Source: Sulfuriferula thiophila (GTDB taxonomy: Bacteria; Pseudomonadota; Gammaproteobacteria; Burkholderiales; Sulfuriferulaceae). From it: a stretch of DNA of 64,000 bases. A program made the position numbers and the translations under genes. Below the pieces are notes generated by a model. The model ran no database searches. It saw nothing but the letters and a program-made list of their open reading frames with translations, and was not told the DNA's origin. Each line of letters starts with the position of its first letter. Position 1 is the stretch's first letter. Where the stretch lies: assembly GCF_003864975.1 (NCBI RefSeq), contig NZ_BHGL01000033.1, positions 178,787 through 242,786 of the forward strand. Direction: 5' to 3'. Shown here piece by piece: positions 29,420 through 40,232 of this stretch.

Positions 29420-32164
29420 TTACTTGGCGATCAGGCGGTGCAGCTGATCCTGCACCTTGTTCAACGTGGCTTTGAAGTCCGCCATGCGCTGTTTTTCCTG
29501 ATCCACCACTGCCGCCGGCGCGCGATCGACAAAACTGGCGTTACCCAGCTTGGCTTCACATTTGTCGACTTCACCCTGCAGGCGGCTGATTTCTTTTTGC
29601 AGACGCGCTGTTTCGGCTTCGCGGTCGATTTCTACCAGCAGCATGAGCTTGGTGTCGCCGACGATGGCGACTGGCGCATCACCTTCCGGCAGTTCGTTGT
29701 GGATCTTCACTTCGCTGAGTTTGGCCAGTGCGGCAATGTACGGGGCGAAGCTGTTGAGCATGTCGGCATCACCCGTCATCGCCAGCGGTACTTTGACAGC
29801 CGGGGACAGGCTCATTTCGCCACGCAGACCGCGAGTGGCGTTGATGATGTCCTTGAGCAGAACAATGCGGCTATTGGCGGTGGCGTCGATCTTGGCGGTG
29901 TCTGCCAGCGGGTAAGGCTGGGTCATGATGCTGCCGCCGGATTTGCCGGTCAGCGGCGCCACGGTCTGCCACAGTTCTTCAGTGATGAACGGAATGATAG
30001 GGTGGGCCAGGCGCAATGCGGTTTCCAGTACGCGCACCAGGGTGCGGCGGGTGGCGCGGGAGGCGGTATCGTCGCCGGCCTGCAGTTGCACTTTGGCCAG
30101 TTCCAGATACCAGTCGCAATATTCGTCCCAGACGAATTCATATACGGCGCGTGACGCCATGTCGAAACGGTAGTCGGAGAACGACTGGGCCATGCTCAGT
30201 TCGGCCTGTTGCAGGCGGCTGATGATCCAGCGGTCAGCGTCGCTGTAGGTCAGCGGCAGGCTCTCGTCGAGACCGACATCCTTGCCATCGCAGTTCATCA
30301 TCACGAAGCGGGTAGCGTTCCACAGCTTGTTGCAGAAATTGCGGTAGCCGTCGGCACGCTGCAAATCGAACTTGATATCGCGGCCATGGGTGGCGAGGCT
30401 GGCAAAGGTGAAGCGCAGCGCATCGGTACCGAAGGCCGCAAAACCATCCGGGTAATCGGCGCGGGTCTGTTTGGTGATGCTGGCAGCCTGCTTGGGATTC
30501 ATCATGCCGGTGGTGCGCTTGGCGATGAGGTCTTCCAGCGCGATACCGTCAATCAGATCGAGCGGATCAATCACGTTGCCCTTGGATTTCGACATCTTGT
30601 TGCCATGGGCGTCGCGCACCAGTCCGGTAACGTAGACTTCGCGGAACGGTACCTTGCCGGTGAAATGCAGCGACATCATTACCATGCGCGCAACCCAGAA
30701 GAAAATGATGTCAAAGCCGGTGACCAGCACCGAACCGGGCAGGAATGCATCCAGTTCGGGTGTTTTGTCCGGCCAGCCCAGTGTGGAGAATGGCCACAGC
30801 GCAGAGGAGAACCAGGTGTCGAGCACGTCTTCGTCGCGGGTGATGATTTTGTCGCCGGCTTGCTGTTGTGCTTCGGCTTCGGTGTGGGCGACGTAGATGT
30901 TGCCGTCTTCGTCATACCAGGCCGGGATGCGGTGCCCCCACCATAATTGGCGTGAGATGCACCAGTCCTGGATGTTTTCCAGCCACTGGTTATAAGTGGA
31001 AGTCCAGTTTTCCGGCACGAACTTGAGCTCGCCGGATTTGACCACTTCCAGTCCCTGTTTGCCCATTTCCGCCATCGCTACAAACCACTGGTCGGTGAGC
31101 ATGGGTTCGATTACTGCATTGGTACGGTCGCCGCGTGGCACCATGAGTTTGTGCGGTTTGGCATGGGCGAGCTGGTTCTTGTCATGCAGTTCGGCCAGCA
31201 GTTTTTCGCGGGCAACATAGCGATCCAGTCCCTGATATTCGGTCGGGCACAGATCATTCATTTTCGCGTCCAGCGTCAATACGCTGATCGGTACCATGTG
31301 ATGACGGGCACCCACTGCATAGTCGTTAAAATCGTGGGCTGGCGTGATTTTGACCACGCCAGTACCGAATGCCGGATCGACGTAATCGTCGGCAATCACC
31401 GGAATGCTGCGCTCGGCGATGGGCAGACGCACATGGCGGCCGATCAGGTGCTTGTAGCGTTCATCTTCCGGATGCACGGCCACAGCGACGTCACCGAACA
31501 GGGTTTCCGGGCGGGTAGTGGCGACTTCGACAAAGCCGTCTTCGCCTTCGATGGCGTAGAGGATATGCCACATGAAGCCGTCTTCTTCGGTGGAGACGAC
31601 TTCCAGATCGGATACGGCAGTGCCCAGTACCGGGTCCCAGTTCACCAGGCGTTTGCCGCGGTAAATCAAGCCTTCGTTATACAGTTTGACGAATACGTCG
31701 GAAACAGCAGTGGACAAGCCATCATCCATGGTAAAGCGTTCACGGCTCCAGTCACAAGAGGTGCCAAGGCGGCGCATCTGGCCGGTGATGGTGGAGCCGG
31801 ACTGCGCTTTCCATTCCCACACTTTGTCGAGGAAAGCGTCGCGGCCGAGGTCGTGACGGGAGATATTCTTGGCATCAAGCTGGCGCTCTACGACGATTTG
31901 CGTAGCAATACCGGCATGATCGGTACCTGGCTGCCACAGGGTGTTATCACCCTGCATGCGGTGGTAGCGGATGAGCGCATCCATGATGGTGTGCTGAAAA
32001 GCGTGCCCCATGTGCAAGGTGCCGGTGACATTGGGTGGTGGCAGCATGATGCAGTAGGCAGGCTGGTTGGTATCCATGCTCGGCTTAAAATAGCCGGACT
32101 GTTCCCATTGTTGGTACCAGCGTTGTTCTATGTCGCGGGGTTCAAAGCTTTTAGCGAGTTCCAT
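29420..32164 (-). CDS. valS: Valyl-tRNA synthetase
   Basis: A 914-residue class I enzyme charging tRNA-Val. The HIGH box appears as [19 protein letters not shown] as [13 protein letters not shown], and the CP1 editing domain lies between. A C-terminal coiled coil (about the last 70 residues, [18 protein letters not shown]) is the usual valyl feature. The start [14 protein letters not shown] at 32164 is chosen over a longer frame. Downstream of holC as in many proteobacteria. Confidence 0.97.
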   Translation of the reverse strand: MELAKSFEPRDIEQRWYQQWEQSGYFKPSMDTNQPAYCIMLPPPNVTGTLHMGHAFQHTIMDALIRYHRMQGDNTLWQPGTDHAGIATQIVVERQLDAKNISRHDLGRDAFLDKVWEWKAQSGSTITGQMRRLGTSCDWSRERFTMDDGLSTAVSDVFVKLYNEGLIYRGKRLVNWDPVLGTAVSDLEVVSTEEDGFMWHILYAIEGEDGFVEVATTRPETLFGDVAVAVHPEDERYKHLIGRHVRLPIAERSIPVIADDYVDPAFGTGVVKITPAHDFNDYAVGARHHMVPISVLTLDAKMNDLCPTEYQGLDRYVAREKLLAELHDKNQLAHAKPHKLMVPRGDRTNAVIEPMLTDQWFVAMAEMGKQGLEVVKSGELKFVPENWTSTYNQWLENIQDWCISRQLWWGHRIPAWYDEDGNIYVAHTEAEAQQQAGDKIITRDEDVLDTWFSSALWPFSTLGWPDKTPELDAFLPGSVLVTGFDIIFFWVARMVMMSLHFTGKVPFREVYVTGLVRDAHGNKMSKSKGNVIDPLDLIDGIALEDLIAKRTTGMMNPKQAASITKQTRADYPDGFAAFGTDALRFTFASLATHGRDIKFDLQRADGYRNFCNKLWNATRFVMMNCDGKDVGLDESLPLTYSDADRWIISRLQQAELSMAQSFSDYRFDMASRAVYEFVWDEYCDWYLELAKVQLQAGDDTASRATRRTLVRVLETALRLAHPIIPFITEELWQTVAPLTGKSGGSIMTQPYPLADTAKIDATANSRIVLLKDIINATRGLRGEMSLSPAVKVPLAMTGDADMLNSFAPYIAALAKLSEVKIHNELPEGDAPVAIVGDTKLMLLVEIDREAETARLQKEISRLQGEVDKCEAKLGNASFVDRAPAAVVDQEKQRMADFKATLNKVQDQLHRLIAK

Positions 32165-32195
32165 GATGCAGGTTCGTGTTGGGTAAAACGTCACA

Positions 32196-32648
32196 TTATA
32201 CCGAATCGTCAGCCCGATTGAGTGGAATCCCGTGGTGTGCGAATTCTTTTACCAGTGCTTCGTGAATGATGTTTTCGATATTGATGGTGAGTTGTGGCAG
32301 CAGCAGCGCCAAGGTTTCGTCCATGGCTTGCTGTAGCCGAGGTGCAATCAGTTGATTGACCTGGGTTTGCAGTTGCATGTCGACAGCGCTCAGCACTTGT
32401 AGGGCGATTTGCTCGACGGTATCGGCGGATACGCTGGCGGGTGCCGGTACAGCCTGCGCTGGAGGAGTCTCTGGCTGTGGGTCATGAAATACGGCATCGC
32501 CCAGTTTGACAATATCGGTGAGGATAGGGAAGGTCATGGCGGTGTCGCAGTCAGGAATGACCAGGGGGGTAACATCGGACACAGCGTTGGTGGGGGCGTG
32601 GTACTTACCCATCAATGCCTGCATTTTGTCGAGTAAAGGCTCTTCCAT
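32196..32648 (-). CDS. Conserved betaproteobacterial protein between holC and valS
   Basis: This 150-residue protein has a disordered Pro/Ala-rich centre ([16 protein letters not shown]) and a C-terminal amphipathic helical half ([18 protein letters not shown]). It resembles the small poorly characterised proteins found between holC and valS in betaproteobacteria (DUF2486-like, not certain). No catalytic motif. Starts 2 nt after holC, so it belongs to the pepA-holC-valS-earP unit. Confidence 0.65.
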   Translation of the reverse strand: MEEPLLDKMQALMGKYHAPTNAVSDVTPLVIPDCDTAMTFPILTDIVKLGDAVFHDPQPETPPAQAVPAPASVSADTVEQIALQVLSAVDMQLQTQVNQLIAPRLQQAMDETLALLLPQLTINIENIIHEALVKEFAHHGIPLNRADDSV

Positions 32649-32650
32649 GA

Positions 32651-33073
32651 TTATTTTTTGCTCATGTCGTGATTGGTTAACGCATAACCACGCTGTTTGT
32701 AAAATATCCAGCGTTGTCGTGCTGTCTCGCGGTCTGTCTCGTCAAGGCTGACAATTTCTATCAGGCGCTCGAAGCGGCTGAAGAAACTCGGGGTGGTGTC
32801 ATTCAGATTAATGAGTACATCCGTGTGGCTCAGGTCGCCGATATCTGCACCTAATACGACCGGGGTCTGTGCTGCATGTGCGGCATCTGTGGCACAGTGC
32901 GGCAGAAAGCCGGTGGCTGGTGCGGCCCACAAGCGCTGGTCGATATCGGCCAGGATTTGCGCATCTGTGCTGTGTATCATTACGCTCAAGCCCTGGCGGT
33001 AGGCCTTGTTTACCAATGACCGCGCCAGCTCGAGTTTGTCCGGCGCGTTGGAGTAGAAATCTACCCGGGTCAT
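32651..33073 (-). CDS. holC: DNA polymerase III subunit chi
   Basis: A 140-residue protein that binds SSB and, with psi, links the clamp loader to the replication fork. Family elements are the start RVDFYSNAPDKLELARSLVNKAYRQG, QRLWAAPATGFLPHC and the end FYKQRGYALTNHDMSKK. It directly follows pepA (adjacent bases), the common pepA-holC-valS order. Confidence 0.94.
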   Translation of the reverse strand: MTRVDFYSNAPDKLELARSLVNKAYRQGLSVMIHSTDAQILADIDQRLWAAPATGFLPHCATDAAHAAQTPVVLGADIGDLSHTDVLINLNDTTPSFFSRFERLIEIVSLDETDRETARQRWIFYKQRGYALTNHDMSKK

Positions 33074-34570
33074 TTAGCTGGCTGCCCGTTTGCTCAGGAA
33101 GTGCGTCAGTAACGGTACGGGGCGTCCGGTACCGCCTTTGTCCTTGCCGGATTTCCATGCGGTGCCGGCAATGTCCAGATGCGCCCAGTTGTATTTCTTG
33201 GTGAAGCGCGACAGGAAGCAGGCCGCGGTGATGGAGCCGCCGGCGCGTCCGCCGATATTGGCGATGTCGGCGAAATTGCTGTCGAGCTGCGGCTGGTAGT
33301 CATCCCACAATGGCATACGCCAGACGCGGTCGTGTGCGGCGACACCGGCTTGCTCGATTTCGCTGACCAGTTCGTCATTGTCACTGAACAGGCCGGAAGC
33401 ATGATGGCCCAATGCAATCACGCAAGCACCGGTGAGGGTGGCGATGTCGATAACGACTTCAGGGTCGAAACGCTCTGCGTAAGTCAATGCGTCACATAGC
33501 ACCAGACGGCCTTCGGCATCGGTGTTGAGGATTTCGATGGTCTGGCCGGACATGGAGGTGACAATGTCACCTGGTTTGACTGCCATGCCGTCTGGCAGGT
33601 TTTCGCTGGCGGGAATGATGCCAATGATGTTAAGCGGCAGTTTCAGTTCAGCAGCGGCACGCAAGGTGCCGAGCACACTGGCTGCACCGCACATGTCATA
33701 TTTCATTTCGTCCATTTCGGCACCCGGTTTGAGTGAGATACCGCCGGAATCGAAAGTGATGCCTTTGCCTACCAGCACCACAGGTTTCGCACCTTTCTTG
33801 CCGCCGTTGTGGCGCAAGATGATGAGTTTGGGTGGCTGGCGACTACCCTGGGCAACAGCGAGAAGTGAGCCCATGCCCAGTTTTTCCATGTCCTTGCGTT
33901 CCAGAACTTCGCATTTGAGCGGGAATTCCTTGGCCAGGCTTTGTGCCTGTTCGGCCAGGTAGGTTGGCGTGCAGATGTTGCCGGGCAGGTTACCCAGATC
34001 TTTGGCAAGTTCTACGCCAGCAGCAATGGCCCTGGCTTGAGCCAGTGCGGCCGTAGCGATTTTGGTATAGGCCGGAGCAACATTGAGGATCAGTTTCTTC
34101 AGTACTTTGCCACTTTCTTTGGCGTCGTCTTTTTTGCTTTTTAATTTGCCGGGCTGGAAGCGTTGCGCATAAGCTGCGAGCACAGTCTGTTCTATCTTCC
34201 AGGCGATGTCGCGGCCGGCGACAACTTCGTCGAGCAGATACAGTGCGGCGCTGGTTGCGCCGGTGCTGTTCAGGCCGCTCAGCGCGGCGTTGATGCTGGT
34301 GAGGAAAGCTTTGCTGTCGAACGCATCGGCTTTGCCGAGACCGACCAGCAGTACGCGCTCATTGCCCAGTTGCGGCACGTGATGCAGTAATAATGTGCTG
34401 CCAACGCGACCGTTCATGTCACCCGTTGCCATAATTTTGGATAAATAACCCTGACTTGCGCTATCCAATTCTTGTCCGCTAGCGGATAATTGGCGGGATT
34501 CAAATACACCGATAACAACACAGGCGGCGCGTTGTTTTTCTGGTTGAGTGTTTTTTATGCTAAATTCCAC
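33074..34570 (-). CDS. pepA: Leucyl aminopeptidase PepA
   Basis: A 498-residue M17 aminopeptidase using two metal ions, removing N-terminal residues from peptides. The catalytic domain shows LVGKGITFDSGGISLKP and the signature NTDAEGRLVLCDAL; the N-terminal domain is complete. In E. coli PepA also binds DNA at cer sites and carAB. It is divergent from lptF with about 79 bp between starts, as in many relatives. Confidence 0.97.
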   Translation of the reverse strand: MEFSIKNTQPEKQRAACVVIGVFESRQLSASGQELDSASQGYLSKIMATGDMNGRVGSTLLLHHVPQLGNERVLLVGLGKADAFDSKAFLTSINAALSGLNSTGATSAALYLLDEVVAGRDIAWKIEQTVLAAYAQRFQPGKLKSKKDDAKESGKVLKKLILNVAPAYTKIATAALAQARAIAAGVELAKDLGNLPGNICTPTYLAEQAQSLAKEFPLKCEVLERKDMEKLGMGSLLAVAQGSRQPPKLIILRHNGGKKGAKPVVLVGKGITFDSGGISLKPGAEMDEMKYDMCGAASVLGTLRAAAELKLPLNIIGIIPASENLPDGMAVKPGDIVTSMSGQTIEILNTDAEGRLVLCDALTYAERFDPEVVIDIATLTGACVIALGHHASGLFSDNDELVSEIEQAGVAAHDRVWRMPLWDDYQPQLDSNFADIANIGGRAGGSITAACFLSRFTKKYNWAHLDIAGTAWKSGKDKGGTGRPVPLLTHFLSKRAAS

Positions 34571-34649
34571 GGGGGGGCTCCTGCGTATGAGTGAATACCC
34601 CCATTATTTGCAGTCTTCCGTTAAAAGTCAAAACTAAGAAAAAATTACC

Positions 34650-35732
34650 ATGCTTTTTCGCCGCGCCTTGATGCGTGAACTCATTTTTAATTACCTCGGT
34701 GTGTTTCTGGTGCTGCTGACCATTACCCTGACGACGTTGTTTATACGTCTGCTGGGTGAAGCGGCGCGAGGTGAGTTGGCGGTAGAAGCGGTGCTGGCGT
34801 TTCTGGGATTCGGCGTATTCAATTTCCTGCCGCTGCTGCTGTCGTTAACTTTGTTTATTGCCATCATCATGGCTGTGTCCCGCGCCTATCGTGAAAGTGA
34901 AATGGTGGTGTGGTTCAGTGCGGGGCTGAGTCTGACCGCTTGGATACGACCAATTCTGACTTTTGCACTGCCGGTGGTGCTGGCCATCGCTGTGTTGAAT
35001 CTGGCGGTAATTCCCTGGGCGTTGAGCAAAAAAGATGAATTCAGGCAGTTGCTGAATAATCGTGATGAGTTGTCGGTGATAGCGCCCGGCATGTTTACCG
35101 AATCCAAGCAGGCGGACAAGGTGTATTTTGTCGAAGGTCTGGCCAGCAATGGCACGCGCGTCAAGAATGTGTTCATGCAGTCGGTGGAGAATCACACACT
35201 GGGTATCACCGTCGCACAGGAAGGGCATCATCAGCAATTGAGCAATGGTGAACGTTATCTGGTGCTGGAGAATGGGCGGCGTTATGAGGGGGTGCCGGGA
35301 CAGGCCGATTATAAAGTGGCTGAATTCGGCCGTTACTGGATGCGCCTTGAGCCGCAGACGGTAGCGCTGCATCGTGATTTCGGCGCCAATGCCTTGCCGA
35401 CACTGGAATTGCTGCAACATCCCACCGCAGTGAATCTGGCGGAATTCATATGGCGTTGCGGCTTTCCGATTAGTGCAGTGATACTGGCATTGCTGGCGAT
35501 TCCGTTAAGCTTCGTTAATCCGCGTGCCGGGCGTTCCTTCAGCCTGATTCTCGCGCTGTTAATCTTCGTTATTTATAACAATATGCTGGGTATTATCGAA
35601 GCCTGGGTGGCGCAGCAGAAACTATCCTTTATCGCTGGTCTGACCGGTGCACATCTGGTGATGGCAACGATCATGGTGCTTATGTTCTATCAGCGGCTGA
35701 CGGTGCGCAAATTGCTGTGGTGGCGCAAATGA
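34650..35732 (+). CDS. lptF: LPS export permease LptF
   Basis: This 360-residue inner-membrane subunit of the LptB2FG transporter extracts LPS for transport to the outer membrane. It has three N-terminal and three C-terminal helices flanking a periplasmic beta-jellyroll (about residues 125-265). The start LFRRALMRELIFNYLGVFLVLL and the late segment AVILALLAIPLSFVNPRAGR are typical. It overlaps lptG by 4 nt (ATGA). Confidence 0.95.
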   Translation: MLFRRALMRELIFNYLGVFLVLLTITLTTLFIRLLGEAARGELAVEAVLAFLGFGVFNFLPLLLSLTLFIAIIMAVSRAYRESEMVVWFSAGLSLTAWIRPILTFALPVVLAIAVLNLAVIPWALSKKDEFRQLLNNRDELSVIAPGMFTESKQADKVYFVEGLASNGTRVKNVFMQSVENHTLGITVAQEGHHQQLSNGERYLVLENGRRYEGVPGQADYKVAEFGRYWMRLEPQTVALHRDFGANALPTLELLQHPTAVNLAEFIWRCGFPISAVILALLAIPLSFVNPRAGRSFSLILALLIFVIYNNMLGIIEAWVAQQKLSFIAGLTGAHLVMATIMVLMFYQRLTVRKLLWWRK

Positions 35733-36802
35733 AGATTATTGTTCGCTATCTGGCTACGGAAGCGCTGACAGCTTCGTTGTTTGTGTTCACTGCGCTGATG
35801 ACGTTATTTGCGCTGTTTGATCTGATCAATGAGCTGGATTCGCTGGGCAAGGGTGGGTATGGCTTCTGGCGCATTCTGCTGTATGTCACGCTCAGCGTGC
35901 CGGGCCATCTGTATGAGTTGCTGCCGGTAGCGGCGTTGATCGGTACGCTGGTGGCATTGTCGCGGCTGGTGGAGAACTCAGAGTTCACCATTATGCTGGT
36001 GTCGGGTTTGTCGATGCGGCGCATTGCCGGCTACCTGATGCTGATAGGTTTGCTGTTTACGGCGTTGACGCTGGTGTTTGGCGAGATCATCGCGCCTGCC
36101 AGCGAGCGCTATGCCGAACAAATGAAATTGAAAGCGACCAATGCGCTGGTGGCGCAGGCATTCCGTTCCGGTTTATGGGTGCGTGATGATCATGACTTTA
36201 TCAATGTGCGTGAAGTGACGCCGGATGGGGGTTTGCGTGATATCAATGTATACAGCTTTGATGACCAGTTTCGCCTGCAGCGGATATACCGTGCAGCCAG
36301 CGGCGAGTTTGTGCAGGGGAGTGTCTGGCATTTAAAGCAGATCGATGAAACCCGCTTCACAGCATCCGGAATTAGCGTTGCGCATACTGCGGAAAGTCAG
36401 TGGCAGTCGGTATTGACGCCCAGCATCATGAATGTGTTGCTGGTGGCGCCGGAGAAAATGTCAGCGATGAATCTGTGGGAATATATCCAGCATCTGCATG
36501 CGAATAACCAGCCCAGCAAACGCTATGAAATTGCATTGTGGAGCAAGCTGATTTATCCGTTTGCCGCACCGATCATGATCCTGCTGGCGTTGCCGTTTGC
36601 TTATCATCGCCCACGTGCAGGGTCGGTAAGCACGCGGGTGTTTGCCGGGATCATGCTGGGATTAGGCTATCACTTGTTTAACCGGCTGTTTGCTTACATC
36701 GGTCTGCTTAACGATTGGCCTGCGCTGATGAGCGCTATCGTGCCCACCATCGGCTTCCTGCTGCTGGGTATCGTGCTGCTCAGGCGGGTTTCTCGTCAGT
36801 AA
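35729..36802 (+). CDS. lptG: LPS export permease LptG
   Basis: The 357-residue partner of LptF with the same six-helix and jellyroll design. RYLATEALTASLFVFTAL at the start and the helix IMILLALPFAYHRPRAGSVS near the end are LptG features. The ATG at 35729 overlaps the lptF stop; an upstream GTG at 35717 is less likely. Its last 23 nt overlap the convergent RDD-protein gene. Confidence 0.95.
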   Translation: MKIIVRYLATEALTASLFVFTALMTLFALFDLINELDSLGKGGYGFWRILLYVTLSVPGHLYELLPVAALIGTLVALSRLVENSEFTIMLVSGLSMRRIAGYLMLIGLLFTALTLVFGEIIAPASERYAEQMKLKATNALVAQAFRSGLWVRDDHDFINVREVTPDGGLRDINVYSFDDQFRLQRIYRAASGEFVQGSVWHLKQIDETRFTASGISVAHTAESQWQSVLTPSIMNVLLVAPEKMSAMNLWEYIQHLHANNQPSKRYEIALWSKLIYPFAAPIMILLALPFAYHRPRAGSVSTRVFAGIMLGLGYHLFNRLFAYIGLLNDWPALMSAIVPTIGFLLLGIVLLRRVSRQ

Positions 36803-37226
36803 CCAGGCGTGTGCCAGCTAGCCGGTCATGCAGAAATTGACCGTCGCGATCAAAGAATGCCCATATTTGGGTGATGCCGATCAGCCAGCTAAAAGCGAAA
36901 CGTATTAAAGCGGTACGTAAATCCAGTTTTTCACCATTCACTTTCACCACATGTATATGCCATGTTTTCATGGCCAGCGACTGTCCGCGCATCCAGAACC
37001 AACTGAAATAAGTAGCCATAATTACTATTATATAAATGTCTAATAGCGCATTAAACAAAGGTGATTGTGATGTGTGCGTTATTACATCGACTGTATTGTG
37101 AGTTAAATATGCAAGATAATAGAAGATGCCGGCAGAAATAAACACTACGGCTGCTAATAGGAATATTTCATAAATCATTGTGGCAAAGCGTTTCCAGATT
37201 CCTGCGGTAGGTAGAGGCGTGTTCAT
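36780..37226 (-). CDS. RDD family membrane protein
   Basis: A 148-residue integral membrane protein with about three hydrophobic helices. The RDD motif pieces are present: GIWKRFATMIYEIFLLA near the start, GQSLAMKTWHIHVV in the middle and FFDRDGQFLHDRLAGTRLV at the end. The family has no clear single function (ion antiporters in some members). Its coding end overlaps lptG by 23 nt on the opposite strand. Confidence 0.9.
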   Translation of the reverse strand: MNTPLPTAGIWKRFATMIYEIFLLAAVVFISAGIFYYLAYLTHNTVDVITHTSQSPLFNALLDIYIIVIMATYFSWFWMRGQSLAMKTWHIHVVKVNGEKLDLRTALIRFAFSWLIGITQIWAFFDRDGQFLHDRLAGTRLVTDEKPA

Positions 37227-37327
37227 ACAATCGTCATTGAAATTACAAAGACGATATTATCCATCAATTTTGCGTGGAACGGGTTTAGCGTATAAAATGA
37301 GCGGCTATTTTATGGTTTCACCCATCT

Positions 37328-38362
37328 ATGCGTATTGGTAACTACACCCTTAAAAATAATCTCATCGTTGCGCCTATGGCAGGCGTGACAGACAGGCCAT
37401 TTCGCCAGTTATGCAAACAAATGGGCGCAGGGATGGCTGTGTCCGAGATGGTGACTTCCAACTCCTTGTTATATGGCTCGGCTAAAACGCAGCGCCGTGC
37501 CAATCATGACGGTGAAGTTGATCCGATTTCGGTGCAGATTGCGGGCTCTGATCCGGCGATGATGGCTGAAGCCGCGCGGCACAATGTGGATCGTGGCGCG
37601 CAGATTATCGATATCAATATGGGTTGCCCCGCCAAGAAAATCTGTAACGTGATGGCAGGCTCGGCTTTGCTGCAGGATGAACCCTTGGTGGCGCGCATAC
37701 TGGCTGCGGTTGTGGCGGCAGTGCCGAATGTGCCGGTGACGTTGAAAATCCGTACCGGCTGGGACAAGCAGCACAAAAATGCATTGACGATATTGAAAAT
37801 TGCCGAGGACAGTGGCATACAGGCGCTGGCCATGCATGGTCGCACCCGGGCTTGCGGTTATACCGGCCAGGCTGAATATGACACCATTGCTGCAGTCAAG
37901 GCGATGGCGCGGATTCCGATTATTGCCAATGGAGATATTACCACTCCGGAAAAAGCGAAACTCGTGCTCGAATACACGGGTGCCGATGCTGTCATGATAG
38001 GCCGTGCGGCGCAGGGACGGCCATGGATATTTCGTGAGATCGAGCATTTTCTGCTGACCGGTGAGCACTTGCCACCACCTGAGGTGGAAGAAATACATCG
38101 GGTGCTGACGGACCATATGCACGATTTATATGGGTTCTATGGTGATCAGTCTGGCTTGCGCATCGCTCGCAAGCATATTTCCTGGTACACCAAAGGCCTG
38201 CACGATTCAGCTATTTTCCGGCATGAGATGAATCAGTTGCAAACAGTGGACGAACAGGTGGCGGCTGTGGATGATTTCTTTGATCGTTGCCGTGCACGTG
38301 GTAAACATCTCGATTATGTGGCTGACGAGGTTGCAGATGATGCAACAACGCTGGCAGCATAA
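37328..38362 (+). CDS. dusB: tRNA dihydrouridine synthase DusB
   Basis: A 344-residue FMN enzyme that reduces uridine to dihydrouridine in tRNA. APMAGVTDRPFRQLC (FMN site), INMGCPAKKICNVMAGSALL (catalytic Cys) and ALAMHGRTRACGYTGQAEY are typical. fis follows 20 nt later, the ancestral dusB-fis operon in which Dus is translated ahead of the nucleoid regulator. Confidence 0.96.
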   Translation: MRIGNYTLKNNLIVAPMAGVTDRPFRQLCKQMGAGMAVSEMVTSNSLLYGSAKTQRRANHDGEVDPISVQIAGSDPAMMAEAARHNVDRGAQIIDINMGCPAKKICNVMAGSALLQDEPLVARILAAVVAAVPNVPVTLKIRTGWDKQHKNALTILKIAEDSGIQALAMHGRTRACGYTGQAEYDTIAAVKAMARIPIIANGDITTPEKAKLVLEYTGADAVMIGRAAQGRPWIFREIEHFLLTGEHLPPPEVEEIHRVLTDHMHDLYGFYGDQSGLRIARKHISWYTKGLHDSAIFRHEMNQLQTVDEQVAAVDDFFDRCRARGKHLDYVADEVADDATTLAA

Positions 38363-38382
38363 CCAATCAGGTAGGGGATTCA

Positions 38383-38619
38383 ATGAATAAAGAGAACGAA
38401 ATCGCAGCGTGTGTGCAACGCGCAATGGATACCTATTTTCAGGATCTGGATGGTGAAATGCCATCCGGTGTCTATGACATGGTACTGGCGTGCGTGGAAC
38501 AGCCGCTTATTGAGAAGATACTGCATTTTTCTCAGGGCAATCAGACGCGTGCTGCAGAATATCTGGGCATCAACCGCAATACCTTGCGCAAAAAAATGGC
38601 ACAGTACGGCATACAGTAA
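38383..38619 (+). CDS. fis: DNA-binding protein Fis
   Basis: A 78-residue nucleoid protein that bends DNA and controls rRNA and other promoters. The C-terminal HTH reads [20 protein letters not shown]; the N-terminal arm is shorter than in E. coli (98 residues), the usual betaproteobacterial form. It sits between dusB and purH, so growth-rate-linked transcription of the purine genes is plausible. Confidence 0.95.
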   Translation: MNKENEIAACVQRAMDTYFQDLDGEMPSGVYDMVLACVEQPLIEKILHFSQGNQTRAAEYLGINRNTLRKKMAQYGIQ

Positions 38620-38657
38620 TTGACTGCGTCCCATCATTTAATCATTCAGGATCCAAC

Positions 38658-40220
38658 ATGGCTTATATAGAACGCGCGCTGATCAGCGTGTCTGACAAAA
38701 CCGGCGTACTCGCGCTGGCTCAGGGTTTACGTGAACACAATATCGAAATCCTATCGACTGGCGGCACCGCCAAAATGCTGGCTGAGCATGGCATTCCCGT
38801 CACTGAAGTGGCTGACTACACCGGTTTTCCGGAAATGCTGGATGGGCGTGTGAAAACCCTGCATCCCAAAATTCACGGCGGTATCCTGGCACGACGTGAT
38901 CTGGCTGAACATGCAGAGGCTGTGCGCCGTGCTGAAATCGGTTATATCGATCTGGTAGTGGTGAACTTATACCCATTCAGTCAGACAGTTGCTAAGGCGG
39001 ATTGCACGCTGCCGGATGCGATCGAAAATATTGATATTGGCGGCCCGACCATGGTGCGTTCTGCGGCAAAAAATTATCAGCACGTTGCGGTCGTTACCGA
39101 CCCTGCGGATTATGCGCTGGTGCTGAGTGAGCTTAAGGCAACGCATGGTTCGCTGTCCACCGGTACCTGCTACGATCTGGCGCGCAAGGCGTTTTCGCAT
39201 ACCGCGCAATACGACAGCGCGATCTCGAATTATTTGACTGCGCGCGAGTTGGATGGCGAACAGGCGGAATTTCCTAGTCGTTTGAATCTGAATTTTGAGC
39301 GCGTGCAGACCATGCGCTATGGTGAGAATCCGCATCAGGCAGCTGCATTTTATCGTGACCTGAATCCGGTGGCCGGCAGTCTTGCGCATTACACCCAGCT
39401 GCAAGGCAAGGAATTGTCCTATAACAATATTGCCGATAGTGATGCAGCCTGGGAATGCGTCAAGACGTTTACCCAGCCGGCCTGTGTCATTATCAAGCAT
39501 GCCAATCCGAGTGGTGTTGCCGTGGCGCATGATGCGGTAAGTGCTTATCGCCTGGCGTTTGCAACCGATGCCAGTTCAGCATTCGGAGGCATTATTGCGT
39601 TTAACTGCGAAGTGGATGAAGTGGCGGCGGAAGCGGTGTCGCAGCAGTTCATGGAAGTGTTGATCGCACCGGCATATACTGCGGCTGCACGCGAAGTACT
39701 GGTAAAAAAGGTCAACGTACGCGTATTGACTGTGCCGCTGGCACATGAAACCAACGCGCTGGAAATGAAGCGTGTTGGTGGTGGCTTGCTGGTGCAGACT
39801 GCAGATGATTTTAATATCACTGTGGATGACCTGCGTGTGGTGACCGATATACATCCAAGCGCACAGCAAATTCAGGATATGCTGTTTGCGTGGCGGGTAG
39901 CGAAATTTGTGAAATCAAATGCTATTGTGTTTGCAGCAAATGGTCAGACATTGGGTGTAGGTGCCGGGCAAATGAGCCGAGTGGACTCAACCAAAATCGC
40001 CGTGATCAAGGCAGCCAATGCCGGTCTGCCTCTGGCGGGTTGTGCTGTCGCTTCAGATGCCTTTTTCCCGTTCCGCGATGGCCTGGATGTACTGGCTGAA
40101 GCGGGTGCAAAAGCTGTGATACAGCCGGGCGGCAGCGTGAAAGACGCAGAAGTGATTGCGGCTGCTAACGAACACGGTATTGCGATGGTCTTCACCGGGC
40201 ATCGGCATTTCCGTCATTAA
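38658..40220 (+). CDS. purH: Bifunctional AICAR transformylase / IMP cyclohydrolase
   Basis: This 520-residue enzyme does the last two steps of IMP synthesis. The N-terminal IMP cyclohydrolase domain ([47 protein letters not shown]) is followed by the AICAR transformylase domain ([26 protein letters not shown]). An AGGA ribosome site precedes the ATG. purD follows after 12 nt. Confidence 0.97.
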   Translation: MAYIERALISVSDKTGVLALAQGLREHNIEILSTGGTAKMLAEHGIPVTEVADYTGFPEMLDGRVKTLHPKIHGGILARRDLAEHAEAVRRAEIGYIDLVVVNLYPFSQTVAKADCTLPDAIENIDIGGPTMVRSAAKNYQHVAVVTDPADYALVLSELKATHGSLSTGTCYDLARKAFSHTAQYDSAISNYLTARELDGEQAEFPSRLNLNFERVQTMRYGENPHQAAAFYRDLNPVAGSLAHYTQLQGKELSYNNIADSDAAWECVKTFTQPACVIIKHANPSGVAVAHDAVSAYRLAFATDASSAFGGIIAFNCEVDEVAAEAVSQQFMEVLIAPAYTAAAREVLVKKVNVRVLTVPLAHETNALEMKRVGGGLLVQTADDFNITVDDLRVVTDIHPSAQQIQDMLFAWRVAKFVKSNAIVFAANGQTLGVGAGQMSRVDSTKIAVIKAANAGLPLAGCAVASDAFFPFRDGLDVLAEAGAKAVIQPGGSVKDAEVIAAANEHGIAMVFTGHRHFRH

Positions 40221-40232
40221 ATCAGGACTCAC

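Noticed and set aside
29378-30154. 258-codon frame antisense to earP/valS
   Set aside because: Shadow of valS codon usage; no domain and no ribosome site.
31151-32221. Long open frame antisense to valS
   Set aside because: It lies wholly opposite the clear valS reading frame, has no recognisable domain and is what GC-rich coding DNA produces on the other strand.
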